Assembly: GCA_023957235.1 (NCBI GenBank)
Contig: JAMLHI010000001.1
Location: 186,001 to 250,000 of the forward strand
Direction of reading: 5' to 3'
Source of the DNA: Chitinophagales bacterium
GTDB lineage: Bacteria > Bacteroidota > Bacteroidia > Chitinophagales > JADIYW01
Length of the DNA: 64,000 nt
The notes under the pieces: model-generated
The model's database searches: none
Seen by the model: only the letters and a program-made list of their open reading frames with translations
What the model was told of the DNA's origin: nothing
In this document: positions 17,391 to 27,315 of the stretch, piece by piece
How the letters are laid out: every line of letters starts with the position of its first letter
How positions within the stretch are numbered: the first letter of the stretch is position 1
Translations under genes and position numbers: made by a program

Positions 17391-17885
17391 ATGAATAATA
17401 AAATTAAAGATACAGTAAAATATAACAAAGAACTTTTTATTGAATTGACATTATTTCAATTTTATAAAAAATGGTCTGTTAGATGGATGACAGTGGGAGG
17501 AGTTTTATGTTTTTTCATGTTGATGGCTTATTTGTTTTCATATAACCCATTTCAGTTTCGTCAGTTTCCATACTTTGGATTATTTTATGTGCTAGGAGTG
17601 ATGTTGCTGCCTTTTTTTGTTAAATTTTTTGCCTATCAAAAGATAAAAAGTAGTAAGCTATTAAAGCAAGATATTCAGATTGAGTTTTCAGCATTAGGAA
17701 TTAATATTGCTTATTCAGATTTTGAAAAATTGATTTTTTGGAATCAGTTGTATCAAATTGTTGAGCACCATAAAGCGTGGATTTTTTATGGAACAGCTCA
17801 TTCTTTTTTCTATTTTCCTAAGGATTTATTATCACAAGATCAGAATGAACAATTAAAAGTTTGGATGAAAATAGGTAAGCAGTAA
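17391..17885 (+). CDS. YcxB-like small membrane protein
   Basis: A 164-residue protein with two hydrophobic segments (about 34-50 and 60-80) followed by a C-terminal domain whose pattern matches the YcxB-like domain: IQIEFSALGINIAYSDFEKLIFWNQLYQIVEHH, then a strand ending FYFPKDLL. YcxB-like domains are of unknown function and occur as membrane-anchored PH-like modules. The promoter is presumably in the 27-base divergent gap to the gene at 16497. Confidence 0.65.
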   Translation: MNNKIKDTVKYNKELFIELTLFQFYKKWSVRWMTVGGVLCFFMLMAYLFSYNPFQFRQFPYFGLFYVLGVMLLPFFVKFFAYQKIKSSKLLKQDIQIEFSALGINIAYSDFEKLIFWNQLYQIVEHHKAWIFYGTAHSFFYFPKDLLSQDQNEQLKVWMKIGKQ

Positions 17886-17928
17886 AAAACTGTTTTCAAT
17901 CGGATGAAATTAAAATCTGTCTTCTAAC

Positions 17929-18939
17929 TTATCTCAATAACTCTTGCCCATCATCGGCATTATAGATATAAATTCCATTGTCTTGATTAGATAGCGTTTC
18001 TACAATAAATAAGTTTTGAAAAGCAGAGAAATATAAATCGTTGATAGGTTTTGAACTGGATATGGATGTTGTCCATAAAGTATTTCTACTATGATAATCG
18101 AGTGCCAATAGTTTGATGATATTACTTTTGGCATAGTAAAAGCCCAAATAGATGATGTCTTTATTGACTAAGGCTTGTACATGTGAATATCCATTGGTAG
18201 AGGCGGGTAATTGAGTTCTGTTATTACCTATTTGAATAGCATAGCTGAGGTCAGCGTTTTGGATGATTTCTCCTAATACAGTTTTCAAATCTTCATCTAT
18301 CAACAGGGCATTCCATTGTTGCTCATCTTGTTTTTTTCTCCCATTGGATAAATCAATAAATCCTGATTTTGGGATTTGAGGAGAAGAGGAATGGTAGGCC
18401 AAAATATGTTGATTATAGCCTAATATTTCTGCATAATTGATATGAATTCCATTAGAATCAGTACGGCTTCTTTCATAGATGGTGCTCCATAATTCATTAA
18501 GACTTTGGTCATAAGCTCTTATCGTGAAAATATTTTCTTCAGGAACTGAACTGACGGCAATTATTTGATGTTCTAAAGGTATCAGATAGTTGATATCTGA
18601 AGGAGAGGACTCTTCAGAAACATCCATGGATGCTTGTTTTTTAAGTTGAAGAAATTCGTCTAATTGGTAACAATATTCTCCGTCACACCATTTAGAAAAG
18701 AGGGAGCTATTCCAATGTCGCTCCGTAAAGGATGTATTCAATTTGAAATTGCGATGCTCATCTCCATTTTTGACATATTGAAGTGTTTGAAGTTCTATCC
18801 ATTGATGATTGATAGGATAGAGAGAGGCTAGTTGTGTGTTGATAGTAGTAGATGCCGGATTAGGCACTTCTTTACTTTCTTGATGACAAGCAATTATTGC
18901 AAAGAAAGAAATGAGAAATAAGAAATGAAATTTTGCCAT
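17929..18939 (-). CDS. Putative lipoprotein with beta-propeller-like repeats
   Basis: A 336-residue protein with a lipoprotein signal (hydrophobic stretch ending AIIAC, Cys18). The mature part alternates short strands with GRKKQDEQQWNALL, LALDYHSRNTLWTTSIS and IYIYNADDGQELL, the latter two resembling PQQ/WD-type blades that end in 'G..LW'. No catalytic motif is seen. It is the last gene of a tightly packed minus-strand run that includes an outer-membrane barrel protein 18 bases upstream and a T9SS cargo, so an outer-membrane role is likely. The function is unknown. Confidence 0.7.
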   Translation of the reverse strand: MAKFHFLFLISFFAIIACHQESKEVPNPASTTINTQLASLYPINHQWIELQTLQYVKNGDEHRNFKLNTSFTERHWNSSLFSKWCDGEYCYQLDEFLQLKKQASMDVSEESSPSDINYLIPLEHQIIAVSSVPEENIFTIRAYDQSLNELWSTIYERSRTDSNGIHINYAEILGYNQHILAYHSSSPQIPKSGFIDLSNGRKKQDEQQWNALLIDEDLKTVLGEIIQNADLSYAIQIGNNRTQLPASTNGYSHVQALVNKDIIYLGFYYAKSNIIKLLALDYHSRNTLWTTSISSSKPINDLYFSAFQNLFIVETLSNQDNGIYIYNADDGQELLR

Positions 18940-18957
18940 TCAATAGGATGTTTTTTG

Positions 18958-19623
18958 CTAATCAAACCATTTCTGCTTTCGTTCTTTGGGAACATAATAA
19001 TCTTTCAGGTGATTATTTTTTTCGGTCTCGGTCATCTTAGGGGATACTTTCCCAAATGCCAGATTCAAACCAATGCCAATATATGATTTGTGTGAATTAA
19101 AATGCCCAAAAATACCTAGTCCTATACTAGAAAATGTTTTGATTTTGGGAGGAGGGGTGAATGCAAAAATAATTTCTATAGGAATCCCTACTGTCCCTAC
19201 TTTGATTTGTGGCTCAAAAGGAATCGAATCATATTGCTTTTTGTTGGTAACAGCGTTTCCCCATATTCTCCCAATACCAAAACTCGAAGAAAAAAGAAAA
19301 TTTCGCTTTCTGAAAGACCAGCCATACAGAAATGATAAATCATTGAGACTGTTGTTTTTGTCAATGTTTTTATTGAAATTGTCTGTATGTGAATAAGCAA
19401 TTTTAAATATATTGAAGCGATATTTATAATTCATACCTATATGGAAATTGCTTCCCAATTTGGTATAGCCATATCTTAAATCTGTGAAGGCAAAATGATC
19501 AGTATTATAAATAAATTGATTGCTATTCACTCCCAATGTATCAGTGGCAGTCTGCGCCTTGATAGCCGAATAATGTAGGTGAATCAATAATAATAGTAAT
19601 AATAGCTGTTTGAAATTGAGCAT
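18958..19623 (-). CDS. Outer-membrane beta-barrel-like protein
   Basis: A 221-residue protein with a signal peptide (poly-Leu stretch, cleavage after IKAQ near residue 24). It is followed by alternating amphipathic segments rich in Tyr, Phe, Asn and Gly, such as HIGMNYKYRFNIFKIAYSH and YIGIGLNLAFGKVSP, the pattern of a small outer-membrane barrel. The end is basic and polar (KERKQKWFD) rather than a terminal aromatic strand. It lies nine bases after the T9SS type B cargo gene in the same run and 18 bases before a lipoprotein gene. A PorP/SprF-like partner for the type B cargo is possible but not shown by motif. Confidence 0.65.
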   Translation of the reverse strand: MLNFKQLLLLLLLIHLHYSAIKAQTATDTLGVNSNQFIYNTDHFAFTDLRYGYTKLGSNFHIGMNYKYRFNIFKIAYSHTDNFNKNIDKNNSLNDLSFLYGWSFRKRNFLFSSSFGIGRIWGNAVTNKKQYDSIPFEPQIKVGTVGIPIEIIFAFTPPPKIKTFSSIGLGIFGHFNSHKSYIGIGLNLAFGKVSPKMTETEKNNHLKDYYVPKERKQKWFD

Positions 19624-19632
19624 AATTAAATT

Positions 19633-21423
19633 TTATTGAACTATGACTACAAAGCCAGATTTTTGATAATTCTGACCATCCATACCAGTGAATTTTAAAT
19701 GATAAATATAGCTATCCATGGCAGAGACCTGACCATTTGCTTTACCATCCCAGCCTACATTTATATCCTTGCTTTCAAAAACAATCGTTCCCATTCTATT
19801 AAATATTTCCAAAGAATAATTGTCCGGAGTTCCAAATATAATGATGGGTCTAAATATTTTATTGTGTCCATTGGGTGCAAATGCATTGGGAACAAAAGCT
19901 TGTGGGATAGGTTGGAGGCAGACTGTATTTGAATTGGAAATAAACGGTACTGTGGCTCTTGAAGAATCTGTATTGATATGTTCTGCTTGAATAAAATAAC
20001 AGGCTTCTGCAAACTGATTGTTGGCATATACTCCTTTGTCATTATAAGAACCTTGAGTTTTGATACTGTTGATTTTTACCGTATCATTTCCAATCACTCT
20101 GTAGAGGTCATAACCTATGATGATATCTTTGTCAATAAAAGTACTGTCCCATTCAGTAAAATTATCCAATCCCAAATTTTTCCCTTTTAATAAGATGGTT
20201 TTTGCTGCTAAGGTGGTGTATTTGTTGGAACAGTTATCTTTGACACTTACTTTGTAGTACAAAGCTGTTCTTGAGGTCAAAGCACTGTAATCACGGATAA
20301 TATACGGTTTGCCACTTCCTCCTCCCTGAATAGATATTCCGGTATTGAGAACAGTAAATTGATCTCCCATAGAGCTTCTTTCTAGTGCCACTTCTCCAAT
20401 ATCTGCTTTGGGGTCAGCCATATATTCGATTTCTACATGGTCAGATCGCACTGTTATATTTTGAATATAATGATGGTCAGGCGGAATTTCGCTCTTACTA
20501 AATATACAAGAGAGATTTGACCAAGACTCTTCCCCTCCAGGCAGTAAGGCCACAATACGGATGCAGGTGGCAATTTGAGGCTCTAATCCTATAAAATCAA
20601 ATTTTCGTATTGTGTCTTTTAAAGTTGATTTTTCATTAAAGGTATTACCGCCATCTGTAGAATAATCTATCCTATAACCTAGCACTCCTGTTGTTTGGTT
20701 GTTATATCCATTCCATTCTAGAGTGACTGCTCTGCGGCACAAATCTTCTGCTGAAAGTTTGAGCATGATAGTATTATATGGGGGAGAGATATTACTAAAT
20801 AGACCTGCAGAATCTTCGCAAAATTCGATGGAACGCATTTTATAGACAGCTATAGAATCATTGGGGTTGTGTAAGGTGTCCAAATATTTAGAAGAGAGTC
20901 TGCCATTGACAGTGTCTATTGGAGAATTATAATTATTGGAGACGCTATATATGCCGTATGCACTGACCTCCGAATTGGAGGAAGCATTCCAATATAAAAC
21001 AGGAATGTTGTTTTCAACTGTAACTTTTCGGATGACAGGAGCTTCATGCGGAACAATATTATCTAGTGTATCTGATGTCAATATCTTAGTGTTACTGGGA
21101 TTGGAGCAAGATTGCTCATTGATGAGGAAAAAATAGGTAATACCAATGTATTGAGGGTCGATAGTTTTGCTTCCACTAGCAGAAGTATTAATAGAATCAA
21201 TCTTAATATAGGGTCCATTTTTATCTTGTTTGGACATATAAATACCATATTGCTGAAAGCATTTTCCAATGTATGAAGGGGCATCCCATTGAATAGTTAT
21301 CTGATTGGAGCTTGCATTTTTTACACATTTCAATATAGGAGAGTCACTGGTATAAGGAGCTGTTATTTGAGCGGATGCTCTATAATAGCCTAGAAGAATA
21401 AGTATATAAAAAATATATTTCAT
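19633..21423 (-). CDS. Exported multidomain protein with T9SS type B sorting domain
   Basis: A 596-residue protein from the ATG at 21423 (signal peptide MKYIFYILILLGYY ending ASAQ); the upstream in-frame ATG at 21468 would overlap the preceding gene and add no signal. The body contains several immunoglobulin/fibronectin-III-like segments, for example LEWNGYNNQTTGVLGYRIDY with SNQITIQWD and PVLYWNAS. The last 90 residues form a T9SS type B (gliding-motility-associated) C-terminal domain: PQAFVPNAFAPNGHNKIFRP, then NRMGTIVFES, GWDGKANG and YIYHLKFTG. It should be exported across the outer membrane by T9SS. No enzymatic motif is evident; adhesion or extracellular matrix is plausible. The M16 peptidase pair lies directly upstream. 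Confidence 0.85.
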   Translation of the reverse strand: MKYIFYILILLGYYRASAQITAPYTSDSPILKCVKNASSNQITIQWDAPSYIGKCFQQYGIYMSKQDKNGPYIKIDSINTSASGSKTIDPQYIGITYFFLINEQSCSNPSNTKILTSDTLDNIVPHEAPVIRKVTVENNIPVLYWNASSNSEVSAYGIYSVSNNYNSPIDTVNGRLSSKYLDTLHNPNDSIAVYKMRSIEFCEDSAGLFSNISPPYNTIMLKLSAEDLCRRAVTLEWNGYNNQTTGVLGYRIDYSTDGGNTFNEKSTLKDTIRKFDFIGLEPQIATCIRIVALLPGGEESWSNLSCIFSKSEIPPDHHYIQNITVRSDHVEIEYMADPKADIGEVALERSSMGDQFTVLNTGISIQGGGSGKPYIIRDYSALTSRTALYYKVSVKDNCSNKYTTLAAKTILLKGKNLGLDNFTEWDSTFIDKDIIIGYDLYRVIGNDTVKINSIKTQGSYNDKGVYANNQFAEACYFIQAEHINTDSSRATVPFISNSNTVCLQPIPQAFVPNAFAPNGHNKIFRPIIIFGTPDNYSLEIFNRMGTIVFESKDINVGWDGKANGQVSAMDSYIYHLKFTGMDGQNYQKSGFVVIVQ

Positions 21424-21433
21424 GTATTCTCGT

Positions 21434-22705
21434 TTAGTTTCCTGCAGTAATTTGATACATGTCTTCATAGCTTAAATATTTTTGAGCCATATCAGTAATA
21501 TCTTGTTGAGATACTGCTTGTATTGTTTTTGCAAAGGTATTAAAGGAATGGATATTCAAGCCTTCTATTTGATAGTTTTTAAAAGTCTCCATTTGAGAAA
21601 AAGCACCATCTATTCTACTTAAATACTTGCCTAAAAGATAACTTTTGGCCTGACTCAATTCTCTGTTGCTAATCAATTCTTGTTGTAATTTATTAATTTC
21701 TATTTTGATTTCTTCAATGCATGAGCGAGTATATTCATTGCTGGTTTCTGTCTGAATGAAGATGTTGGCATCATGTCTGTATGTCTGTAACGCTGAATAT
21801 ATTCCGTAAGTATATCCTTTATCTTCTCTGATGTTTTTCATAAGTCTAGAACCAAAATAGCCACCAAATATGACATTCGTCAAAGAAAGTTTGGCAAAAT
21901 CAGGATGCATTTTATTGATAGATCTTTTCCCCATTGCAATAGAAGACTGAATACTTCCTTTTTTGTTAAGTTCAAAATGAAACTGAGGGTTAGAATAAAT
22001 GAGATGCTGACGAGCTGGAAGAGGTTTAGCGTATTGTTTTTGAGCAAAAAGTTGCTTTATTTCTTGTATTACTTGATGGTCATAACTTCCGGCAATATAT
22101 ATGGTCGGTTTTTTGTTCTGAACTTGATGAAGAAAATATTCTTTTATTTCTTGCAGGTTTAGTCGCTCTACCCATTGCTTGTCTGGGATGTATCCATAAG
22201 GATGTGTTTCTCCAAAAAGTGCATTGCGGAAAGATTTTTCAGCAAGAAATTCTGTTTTCTCTTCCTGAACAATCAGTTTAGAATTTGTATTTCTGATATA
22301 GGTTTCAAATTCATTTTCTGGAAATATATTATCTTGAAGGCAATCATTCAGTAACTCAAGTGAAGGGAAAATATTTTTTCTAAGGGTGTAAAGAGAAATT
22401 GTAAAACCATGATATCCGGCATAAGCTTTAATAGTCGAACCCAAATAATCTATTGATGCAGACATTTGAAAAGCATTCATCAAATGGGTGCCACTTTTAA
22501 AAAGTTTGGCAACGCAATGGGCAATTTCAGGAGCTTTCTCTTCCCATTTTCCACTATCAAAAACAAAATCTATTCTTGTAATCTCCTGTGAGTCATCAAA
22601 AAATCCCCAAATTGAAATATCGTTTGACAAGACATGGTGCTCTGGGAGTTTGAACACAGGGGCACTCAATGCTTGTATGCGTGGAGGAGTGTTTTTTACT
22701 TGCAT
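21434..22705 (-). CDS. M16-family peptidase homologue, non-catalytic partner
   Basis: A 423-residue M16 (pitrilysin/insulinase-type) protein with both halves of the fold, but the zinc motif HxxEH is absent: the corresponding region reads HLMNAFQMSASIDYLGS. The C-terminal half has the R/Y-containing segment typical of M16B beta-type subunits (RLMKNIREDKGYTYGIYSAL). It overlaps the catalytic M16 gene by 10 bases, so the pair is translationally coupled and probably forms an alpha/beta heterodimer like bacterial M16B pairs. It has no signal peptide, so it is probably cytosolic or periplasm-facing by other means. The substrate is unknown. Confidence 0.85.
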   Translation of the reverse strand: MQVKNTPPRIQALSAPVFKLPEHHVLSNDISIWGFFDDSQEITRIDFVFDSGKWEEKAPEIAHCVAKLFKSGTHLMNAFQMSASIDYLGSTIKAYAGYHGFTISLYTLRKNIFPSLELLNDCLQDNIFPENEFETYIRNTNSKLIVQEEKTEFLAEKSFRNALFGETHPYGYIPDKQWVERLNLQEIKEYFLHQVQNKKPTIYIAGSYDHQVIQEIKQLFAQKQYAKPLPARQHLIYSNPQFHFELNKKGSIQSSIAMGKRSINKMHPDFAKLSLTNVIFGGYFGSRLMKNIREDKGYTYGIYSALQTYRHDANIFIQTETSNEYTRSCIEEIKIEINKLQQELISNRELSQAKSYLLGKYLSRIDGAFSQMETFKNYQIEGLNIHSFNTFAKTIQAVSQQDITDMAQKYLSYEDMYQITAGN

Positions 22706-23946
22706 GTGGAGGATAAATAATATAAGGTACTGCTCTGTTGAGGGTTTAAATATTTTTTACAAAATGATTGTGTACTATCTGCAGTTATTTTTTCATATTC
22801 ATTAGCTTCTTCATTGATAAGGTTGACATTTCCTAGCATTTCAAAATATGCTAAATTAATGGCTTTATTTAATAAACTGGCATCTGAAAATTTCATGTAA
22901 GTCATCATTTGATTTTTTACCTTTTCAATTTCCATTTCTGATATTCCTTCATTCTGTAGTTTGAAAATTTCATGCCAGATAGCCTCTTCTGCTACTTTAA
23001 TATCAATACTTTCATGTAAGCGTCCTTCTATTACAAACATTCCAGTATCAATGCTCCCTGTAATATAAGCATCGATTTCAGAAAATAATTTTCTCTCTTT
23101 AACGAGCTTTTGATGAAATCTTGATGACTGACCAGAAGAAAGAATATCTGTTAGCAAATCGGCTTCAAAATACCCAATTTCTAGTCTTCTAGGCATTTGG
23201 AATCCTATAATAATCATACTCTGTGGAACATCAGCATAGTGTGTGTATTCTCTAGCTGCTGTCTGAGTGGGCTCAGAGTCAATCTCTCTTTCTACAAATG
23301 AAGATTTTGGAATATGGCCAAACCATTTTTCTGCCCATTCAAAAGTGATTTTTTGTTGAATATTTCCTGCAATGACCAGGATGCAATTGTCAGGAACATA
23401 ATTGTGTTGATAGAATGCTTTGACATCTTTTAAAGTGGCATTTTGGATATCAAGGATATTTTTACCAATGGTAGGCCACTGATAAGGATGTTTTTGATAG
23501 ACCATATTGCGCAACAAATGTTGGATATCTCCATAAGGTGGGTTGATATAATTTTCTTTAAATTCTTCTATGACAACTTTTTTCTGCAATTTCAGGGAAG
23601 AGGAATTGATATTGAGGTTGACCATCCTGTCAGCCTCCAGCCAAAAAGGAATCTCTGCATTGATATCTGGAACTATGTCATAGTAGTTAGTATAGTCATT
23701 ATTGGTAAAAGCATTATTTTCTCCTCCAGATTCTTGAAGTGGCCCATCAAAATAGGGAACATCATCTGTTCCTTCAAACATTAAGTGTTCAAACAAATGG
23801 GCAAATCCGGTTTTGGTAGGATGTTCATGTTTTGATCCTATTTTATACAAGGTATTGACAACGACAAAAGGGGTGTTGGTATCTAAATGATGAATAACTG
23901 TCAGTCCATTTTTGAGAATTCTTTTTTCAAATTGTATATGAGACAT
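22696..23946 (-). CDS. M16-family zinc metallopeptidase, catalytic subunit
   Basis: A 416-residue M16 peptidase. Zinc and catalytic residues are His50, Glu53 and His54 in HLFEHLMFEGT (inverted HxxEH), with the downstream Glu in KKVVIEEFKENY near residue 130. N-terminal and C-terminal M16 domains are both present (KHPYQWPTIGKN, SSGQSSRFHQKLVKERKLF). It overlaps the non-catalytic partner by 10 bases. Both are preceded by a glycerate kinase gene and followed by a T9SS cargo gene in the same run. M16 pairs in bacteria degrade peptides or process exported precursors; which applies here cannot be told. Confidence 0.9.
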   Translation of the reverse strand: MSHIQFEKRILKNGLTVIHHLDTNTPFVVVNTLYKIGSKHEHPTKTGFAHLFEHLMFEGTDDVPYFDGPLQESGGENNAFTNNDYTNYYDIVPDINAEIPFWLEADRMVNLNINSSSLKLQKKVVIEEFKENYINPPYGDIQHLLRNMVYQKHPYQWPTIGKNILDIQNATLKDVKAFYQHNYVPDNCILVIAGNIQQKITFEWAEKWFGHIPKSSFVEREIDSEPTQTAAREYTHYADVPQSMIIIGFQMPRRLEIGYFEADLLTDILSSGQSSRFHQKLVKERKLFSEIDAYITGSIDTGMFVIEGRLHESIDIKVAEEAIWHEIFKLQNEGISEMEIEKVKNQMMTYMKFSDASLLNKAINLAYFEMLGNVNLINEEANEYEKITADSTQSFCKKYLNPQQSSTLYYLSSTCK

Positions 23947-23982
23947 AAGTCAAAATTAAGAAAAGCTCTTGAAGAAAAGATT

Positions 23983-25092
23983 TTATTCAGAGAGGAACTC
24001 AGCTATTTTTGTTATTTGAGTTTTAAATAGTTCCGATGCATGAGTGATAGCATCTTCTTTTGTCAATTTCCCATCACCTAAAACTAATATTTTATCAAAT
24101 AAGTTGCCTTGATAGGCATTAGCTCCACAAATTGCAAATACAGTTTTGTTATGTTTTTTACATAGCTGGGCAAGTTGTCCGACTCCTTTTCCCATGGAGG
24201 TCTGAGCATCTATACGACCTTCCCCGGTAATAATTATATCTGTGTTTTGTATGTGTTGCTCTATGTTTAGCAAATTTTTAAAATAGTCAAATCCGAGTTG
24301 GAAACTTTGGTCTCTAAAATAAAAAAAGGGAATTCCTATTCCACCAGCAGCCCCAGAATATTGTTCATTGCCTTTTATCGGTGGGCTATTATCAAAGTAT
24401 TGGTTCAATAAATTTATCCATAGAGATGTTTGTTCTTCTACCTGCTCAGTTTGAGAAGCTAGCAATCCTTTCTGAGGGCCGTAAATTCGTATTCCTCCCA
24501 TATTGCCTAAAATAGAATTTTGCACATCTGAAATAATATGAATAGCAATATTATCATCAAATGCCTCCCAGCCTTTTATGTTGACTTTGTGAAAATGACC
24601 AAGTGGGTTTCCCGTTTGAATCAACTGATTGTTTTTATCAATAAAATCAGTACCTGCTTCTCGCATCCATCCAGTCCCTATATCTACAGTGGCGGTACCT
24701 CCCAAAAAGAGATAAATATCTTCTGCCCCTTGGCTAATAGCTTCTTTTATAAGAGTTGCTACTCCATCGGAAGAAGCATCAAAGATAGATTTGTCTTTTC
24801 TTTTAAGATGAGCACCTATTACTTTTGCCACCTCTATATATGCTTTTTTATTTTCTAACAAATAGGGAGCAATAATGGGGTAGCCATATAAATCTTTAAC
24901 TTCTATTTCTATTTTTTTAGAGGAGATAGCTGACGCCACACTAGCTAGTGAACCTTCGCCCCCATCAGCAAATAAAATATATTGAACTTGAATATTTTTA
25001 TAATTTTGAAAAACACCCTTAGCAATATCATTGATTTCACTATTAGAAAGGGAGTTCTTAAAAGAATCAAAGACGACTAAGGCTTTTTTCAT
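23983..25092 (-). CDS. Glycerate kinase (GlxK/GarK family)
   Basis: From the ATG at 25092 (369 residues; a second ATG at 25107 adds five) the protein begins MKKALVVFDSFKNSLS, the family opening. Other conserved parts are LFADGGEGSLASV, LGGTATVDIGTGWM, GAAGGIGIPF and ITGEGRIDAQTSMGKGVGQLA. The family phosphorylates D-glycerate to 2-phosphoglycerate using ATP and feeds glyoxylate or serine breakdown products into glycolysis. It is cytosolic. It sits between an oxidoreductase gene and the M16 pair; no other glycerate-pathway gene is adjacent. Confidence 0.9.
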   Translation of the reverse strand: MKKALVVFDSFKNSLSNSEINDIAKGVFQNYKNIQVQYILFADGGEGSLASVASAISSKKIEIEVKDLYGYPIIAPYLLENKKAYIEVAKVIGAHLKRKDKSIFDASSDGVATLIKEAISQGAEDIYLFLGGTATVDIGTGWMREAGTDFIDKNNQLIQTGNPLGHFHKVNIKGWEAFDDNIAIHIISDVQNSILGNMGGIRIYGPQKGLLASQTEQVEEQTSLWINLLNQYFDNSPPIKGNEQYSGAAGGIGIPFFYFRDQSFQLGFDYFKNLLNIEQHIQNTDIIITGEGRIDAQTSMGKGVGQLAQLCKKHNKTVFAICGANAYQGNLFDKILVLGDGKLTKEDAITHASELFKTQITKIAEFLSE

Positions 25093-25126
25093 TTCATTTG
25101 AATGCATTCATGAAATAAAATATTTC

Positions 25127-26116
25127 TTATGGCTTAACAACGATTTTACCAAAATGATTGCCAGATTTCATGTGGTCAAAAGCTTGAACTCCATCTGTTA
25201 ATGAAAAAATAGAATCTATGATAGGGTGTATCTGATATTTTTTGACAAATTGGACCATGTCTGAAAAGTCTTGATCGCTGCCCATTGTGCTTCCTAAAAC
25301 AGACAATTGATTCCAAAATATATTTCTGAGATTCAATGTACTAGGAAGACCCTTGGTGGCCCCATATAATACATATTTCCCTCCAGGTGCCAAGGCTTCC
25401 AAAAGTGTATTAATACCATCTCCTCCAGCACTATCTATTATAATATCAAATCCACCGACTGATTTACTCAAAGATTTGATGGCTTGAGGCTCTTTATAAT
25501 TGACTCCTCCTCTAGCTCCAAGAGCAACACATTGACCAATGACATTTTCTTTGCCTGAAGTAACCCACACTTGGGCATCTACGGCAAGGGCAAATTGAAA
25601 AGCAAATTGAGCAACGCCTCCTCCTACACCAGAAATTAATACTTTTTTGTCTTTAGCCAATTCTCCTTTATTCACAATTGCATTGTATGCTGTCAATCCT
25701 CCTAGTGGCAATGCTGCAGCTTCTTCATCAGATAAAAATAGGGGAGCATTTACCAATCTGTCCACAGGAACAGAAATATATTCTGCCAATGTTCCCTTTG
25801 TCGGCATTCCTAAAATATGATAATCTCTATTCTGAATTTTGGGGTTTTCTCCCCAGTTATTGTTGGGATTGATAATGACTCTTTTCCCTATCCAAGATGT
25901 ATCAATTGGATCTCCTACTTGTATGACCTCTCCACATGCATCTGAGCCGGGTAGTACAGGCAGTTCTATTTTAGGGTATAAGCCTTCTCTTATCCATTGG
26001 TCTCGTCTGTTGAGAGCCGATGCCGATATTTTGACTAGGGCATTGCCAGATGCTACAACAGGTTTTTCGACTTCAGCGAGATGCAAGCCTTGCTCGTTGA
26101 TGATGAGTGCTTTCAT
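25127..26116 (-). CDS. Zinc-independent MDR-type alcohol dehydrogenase / quinone oxidoreductase
   Basis: A 329-residue medium-chain dehydrogenase/reductase. The N-terminal GroES-like domain has LPVLPGSDACGEVIQVG and the Rossmann domain has VLISGVGGGVAQFAFQFA (about residues 150-168) followed by GGFDIIIDSAGGDG. The four-cysteine structural zinc lobe is missing and the catalytic-zinc Cys/His set is not evident, so it belongs with the quinone-oxidoreductase-like branch using NAD(P)H. The substrate is unknown. It has a five-base gap to the acyltransferase gene upstream and 34 bases to the glycerate kinase start. Confidence 0.85.
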   Translation of the reverse strand: MKALIINEQGLHLAEVEKPVVASGNALVKISASALNRRDQWIREGLYPKIELPVLPGSDACGEVIQVGDPIDTSWIGKRVIINPNNNWGENPKIQNRDYHILGMPTKGTLAEYISVPVDRLVNAPLFLSDEEAAALPLGGLTAYNAIVNKGELAKDKKVLISGVGGGVAQFAFQFALAVDAQVWVTSGKENVIGQCVALGARGGVNYKEPQAIKSLSKSVGGFDIIIDSAGGDGINTLLEALAPGGKYVLYGATKGLPSTLNLRNIFWNQLSVLGSTMGSDQDFSDMVQFVKKYQIHPIIDSIFSLTDGVQAFDHMKSGNHFGKIVVKP

Positions 26117-26121
26117 TTAGT

Positions 26122-27312
26122 TTAGGTTTTTGCTTTCAATTTAATAAAATAGGACTCAAAATACTTGTAACTCAGATGAGCAATAAGGATAAGAAGGGCT
26201 AAAAAGAAACTATACATAGCAAGCTCTGCCCAAAAATTGCCTATGTATTTATGATGACTACCTATCAATGGGTGCAAAACACCTGCCGCCAATAGCATGA
26301 CAAAATAATGCCAAACATAAATACCATAAGAGATTCTTCCCAAAAAAATCAGGGGCTTATTTGAAAACATTCTAGTTGTAATTGTATTATTGACAACAGT
26401 TATTACAAATAAAGCACACATGATATTGGTCAAAGTAAAATAAAAGATATAGTTTTTATGAAATGTCATAAATGTATATTCTTTGATAGCTAGGTGGATA
26501 GATTTGGCTCCTCCTGCTTCTACAATAAAATGAGCACTAACAAAAGTATAAATTATCCATACAATGAAAACGGATAGGAAAATTTGTATCGCATTTTTAA
26601 TTTTTCCTACATCAAAAATAGCTACTGCCATTCCGTAAGCCAATGTGTCCATCTGAAACAAAGTGTTTCTCACTGATATCAAGCCCAACCAGTGCGTATC
26701 TTGATCTATTCCTTGTAAAATATCATAGGTCAACCAGCGAATAAAAGGGGCAAAAATGATAAAAAAAATCACTACTTTTTTCAAATGTTGCATAGGTAGC
26801 ATTAAAATAGCAAAAGGGATGACCATATAAAATTGTTCTTCCAATGACAAAGACCAAAGGTGTGAAAACAAAGGGGCAGGAATATAGTTGATATCTCTGA
26901 AATGATTGGCTATCTCAGTAAAGTTGTAAGTATATGTCAATAAAAACCCCCAATTTTGTTTGAAATAAAGCACATCAGGATTTTGATTTCCTTCGCCAGT
27001 TGTGCCTGCCAACAGCAATAGCCCACCGATTAGGAAAACATATAAAAAATAGAGAGGGAAGATTCTCAATATTCTTCTTGAATAAAATCTTTTGAATAAT
27101 GCAATATTACTCATTCTCGTTTTGTCATATAATAATATACGTGTTATCAGATAAGCAGAAAGCATAAAAAACACTTGAAGCAACCACCACATAAATGTAA
27201 AAGGACCTTGAAGATAGGGCATGACCCAATGATGTGAAATAATTAAAATACAAAACAGACCTCTGACTCCATCAAAAGCGGGAAAATATTTTAAAGGTTG
27301 AATGTTTGTCAT
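26122..27312 (-). CDS. Acyltransferase 3 family membrane O-acyltransferase
   Basis: A 396-residue polytopic protein of the OafA/acyltransferase-3 family, with about ten membrane helices. Key motifs are the N-terminal FDGVRGLFCILIISHHW (catalytic-His region), RFYSRRILRIFPLYF and LWSLSLEEQFYMVIP. The family adds acetyl or other acyl groups to surface polysaccharides or lipids using cytosolic acyl donors. The neighbours are a glycosyltransferase (3-base gap) and a flippase, supporting a surface-glycan role. A paralogue with the same motifs is at 48346. Confidence 0.88.
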   Translation of the reverse strand: MTNIQPLKYFPAFDGVRGLFCILIISHHWVMPYLQGPFTFMWWLLQVFFMLSAYLITRILLYDKTRMSNIALFKRFYSRRILRIFPLYFLYVFLIGGLLLLAGTTGEGNQNPDVLYFKQNWGFLLTYTYNFTEIANHFRDINYIPAPLFSHLWSLSLEEQFYMVIPFAILMLPMQHLKKVVIFFIIFAPFIRWLTYDILQGIDQDTHWLGLISVRNTLFQMDTLAYGMAVAIFDVGKIKNAIQIFLSVFIVWIIYTFVSAHFIVEAGGAKSIHLAIKEYTFMTFHKNYIFYFTLTNIMCALFVITVVNNTITTRMFSNKPLIFLGRISYGIYVWHYFVMLLAAGVLHPLIGSHHKYIGNFWAELAMYSFFLALLILIAHLSYKYFESYFIKLKAKT

Positions 27313-27315
27313 AAA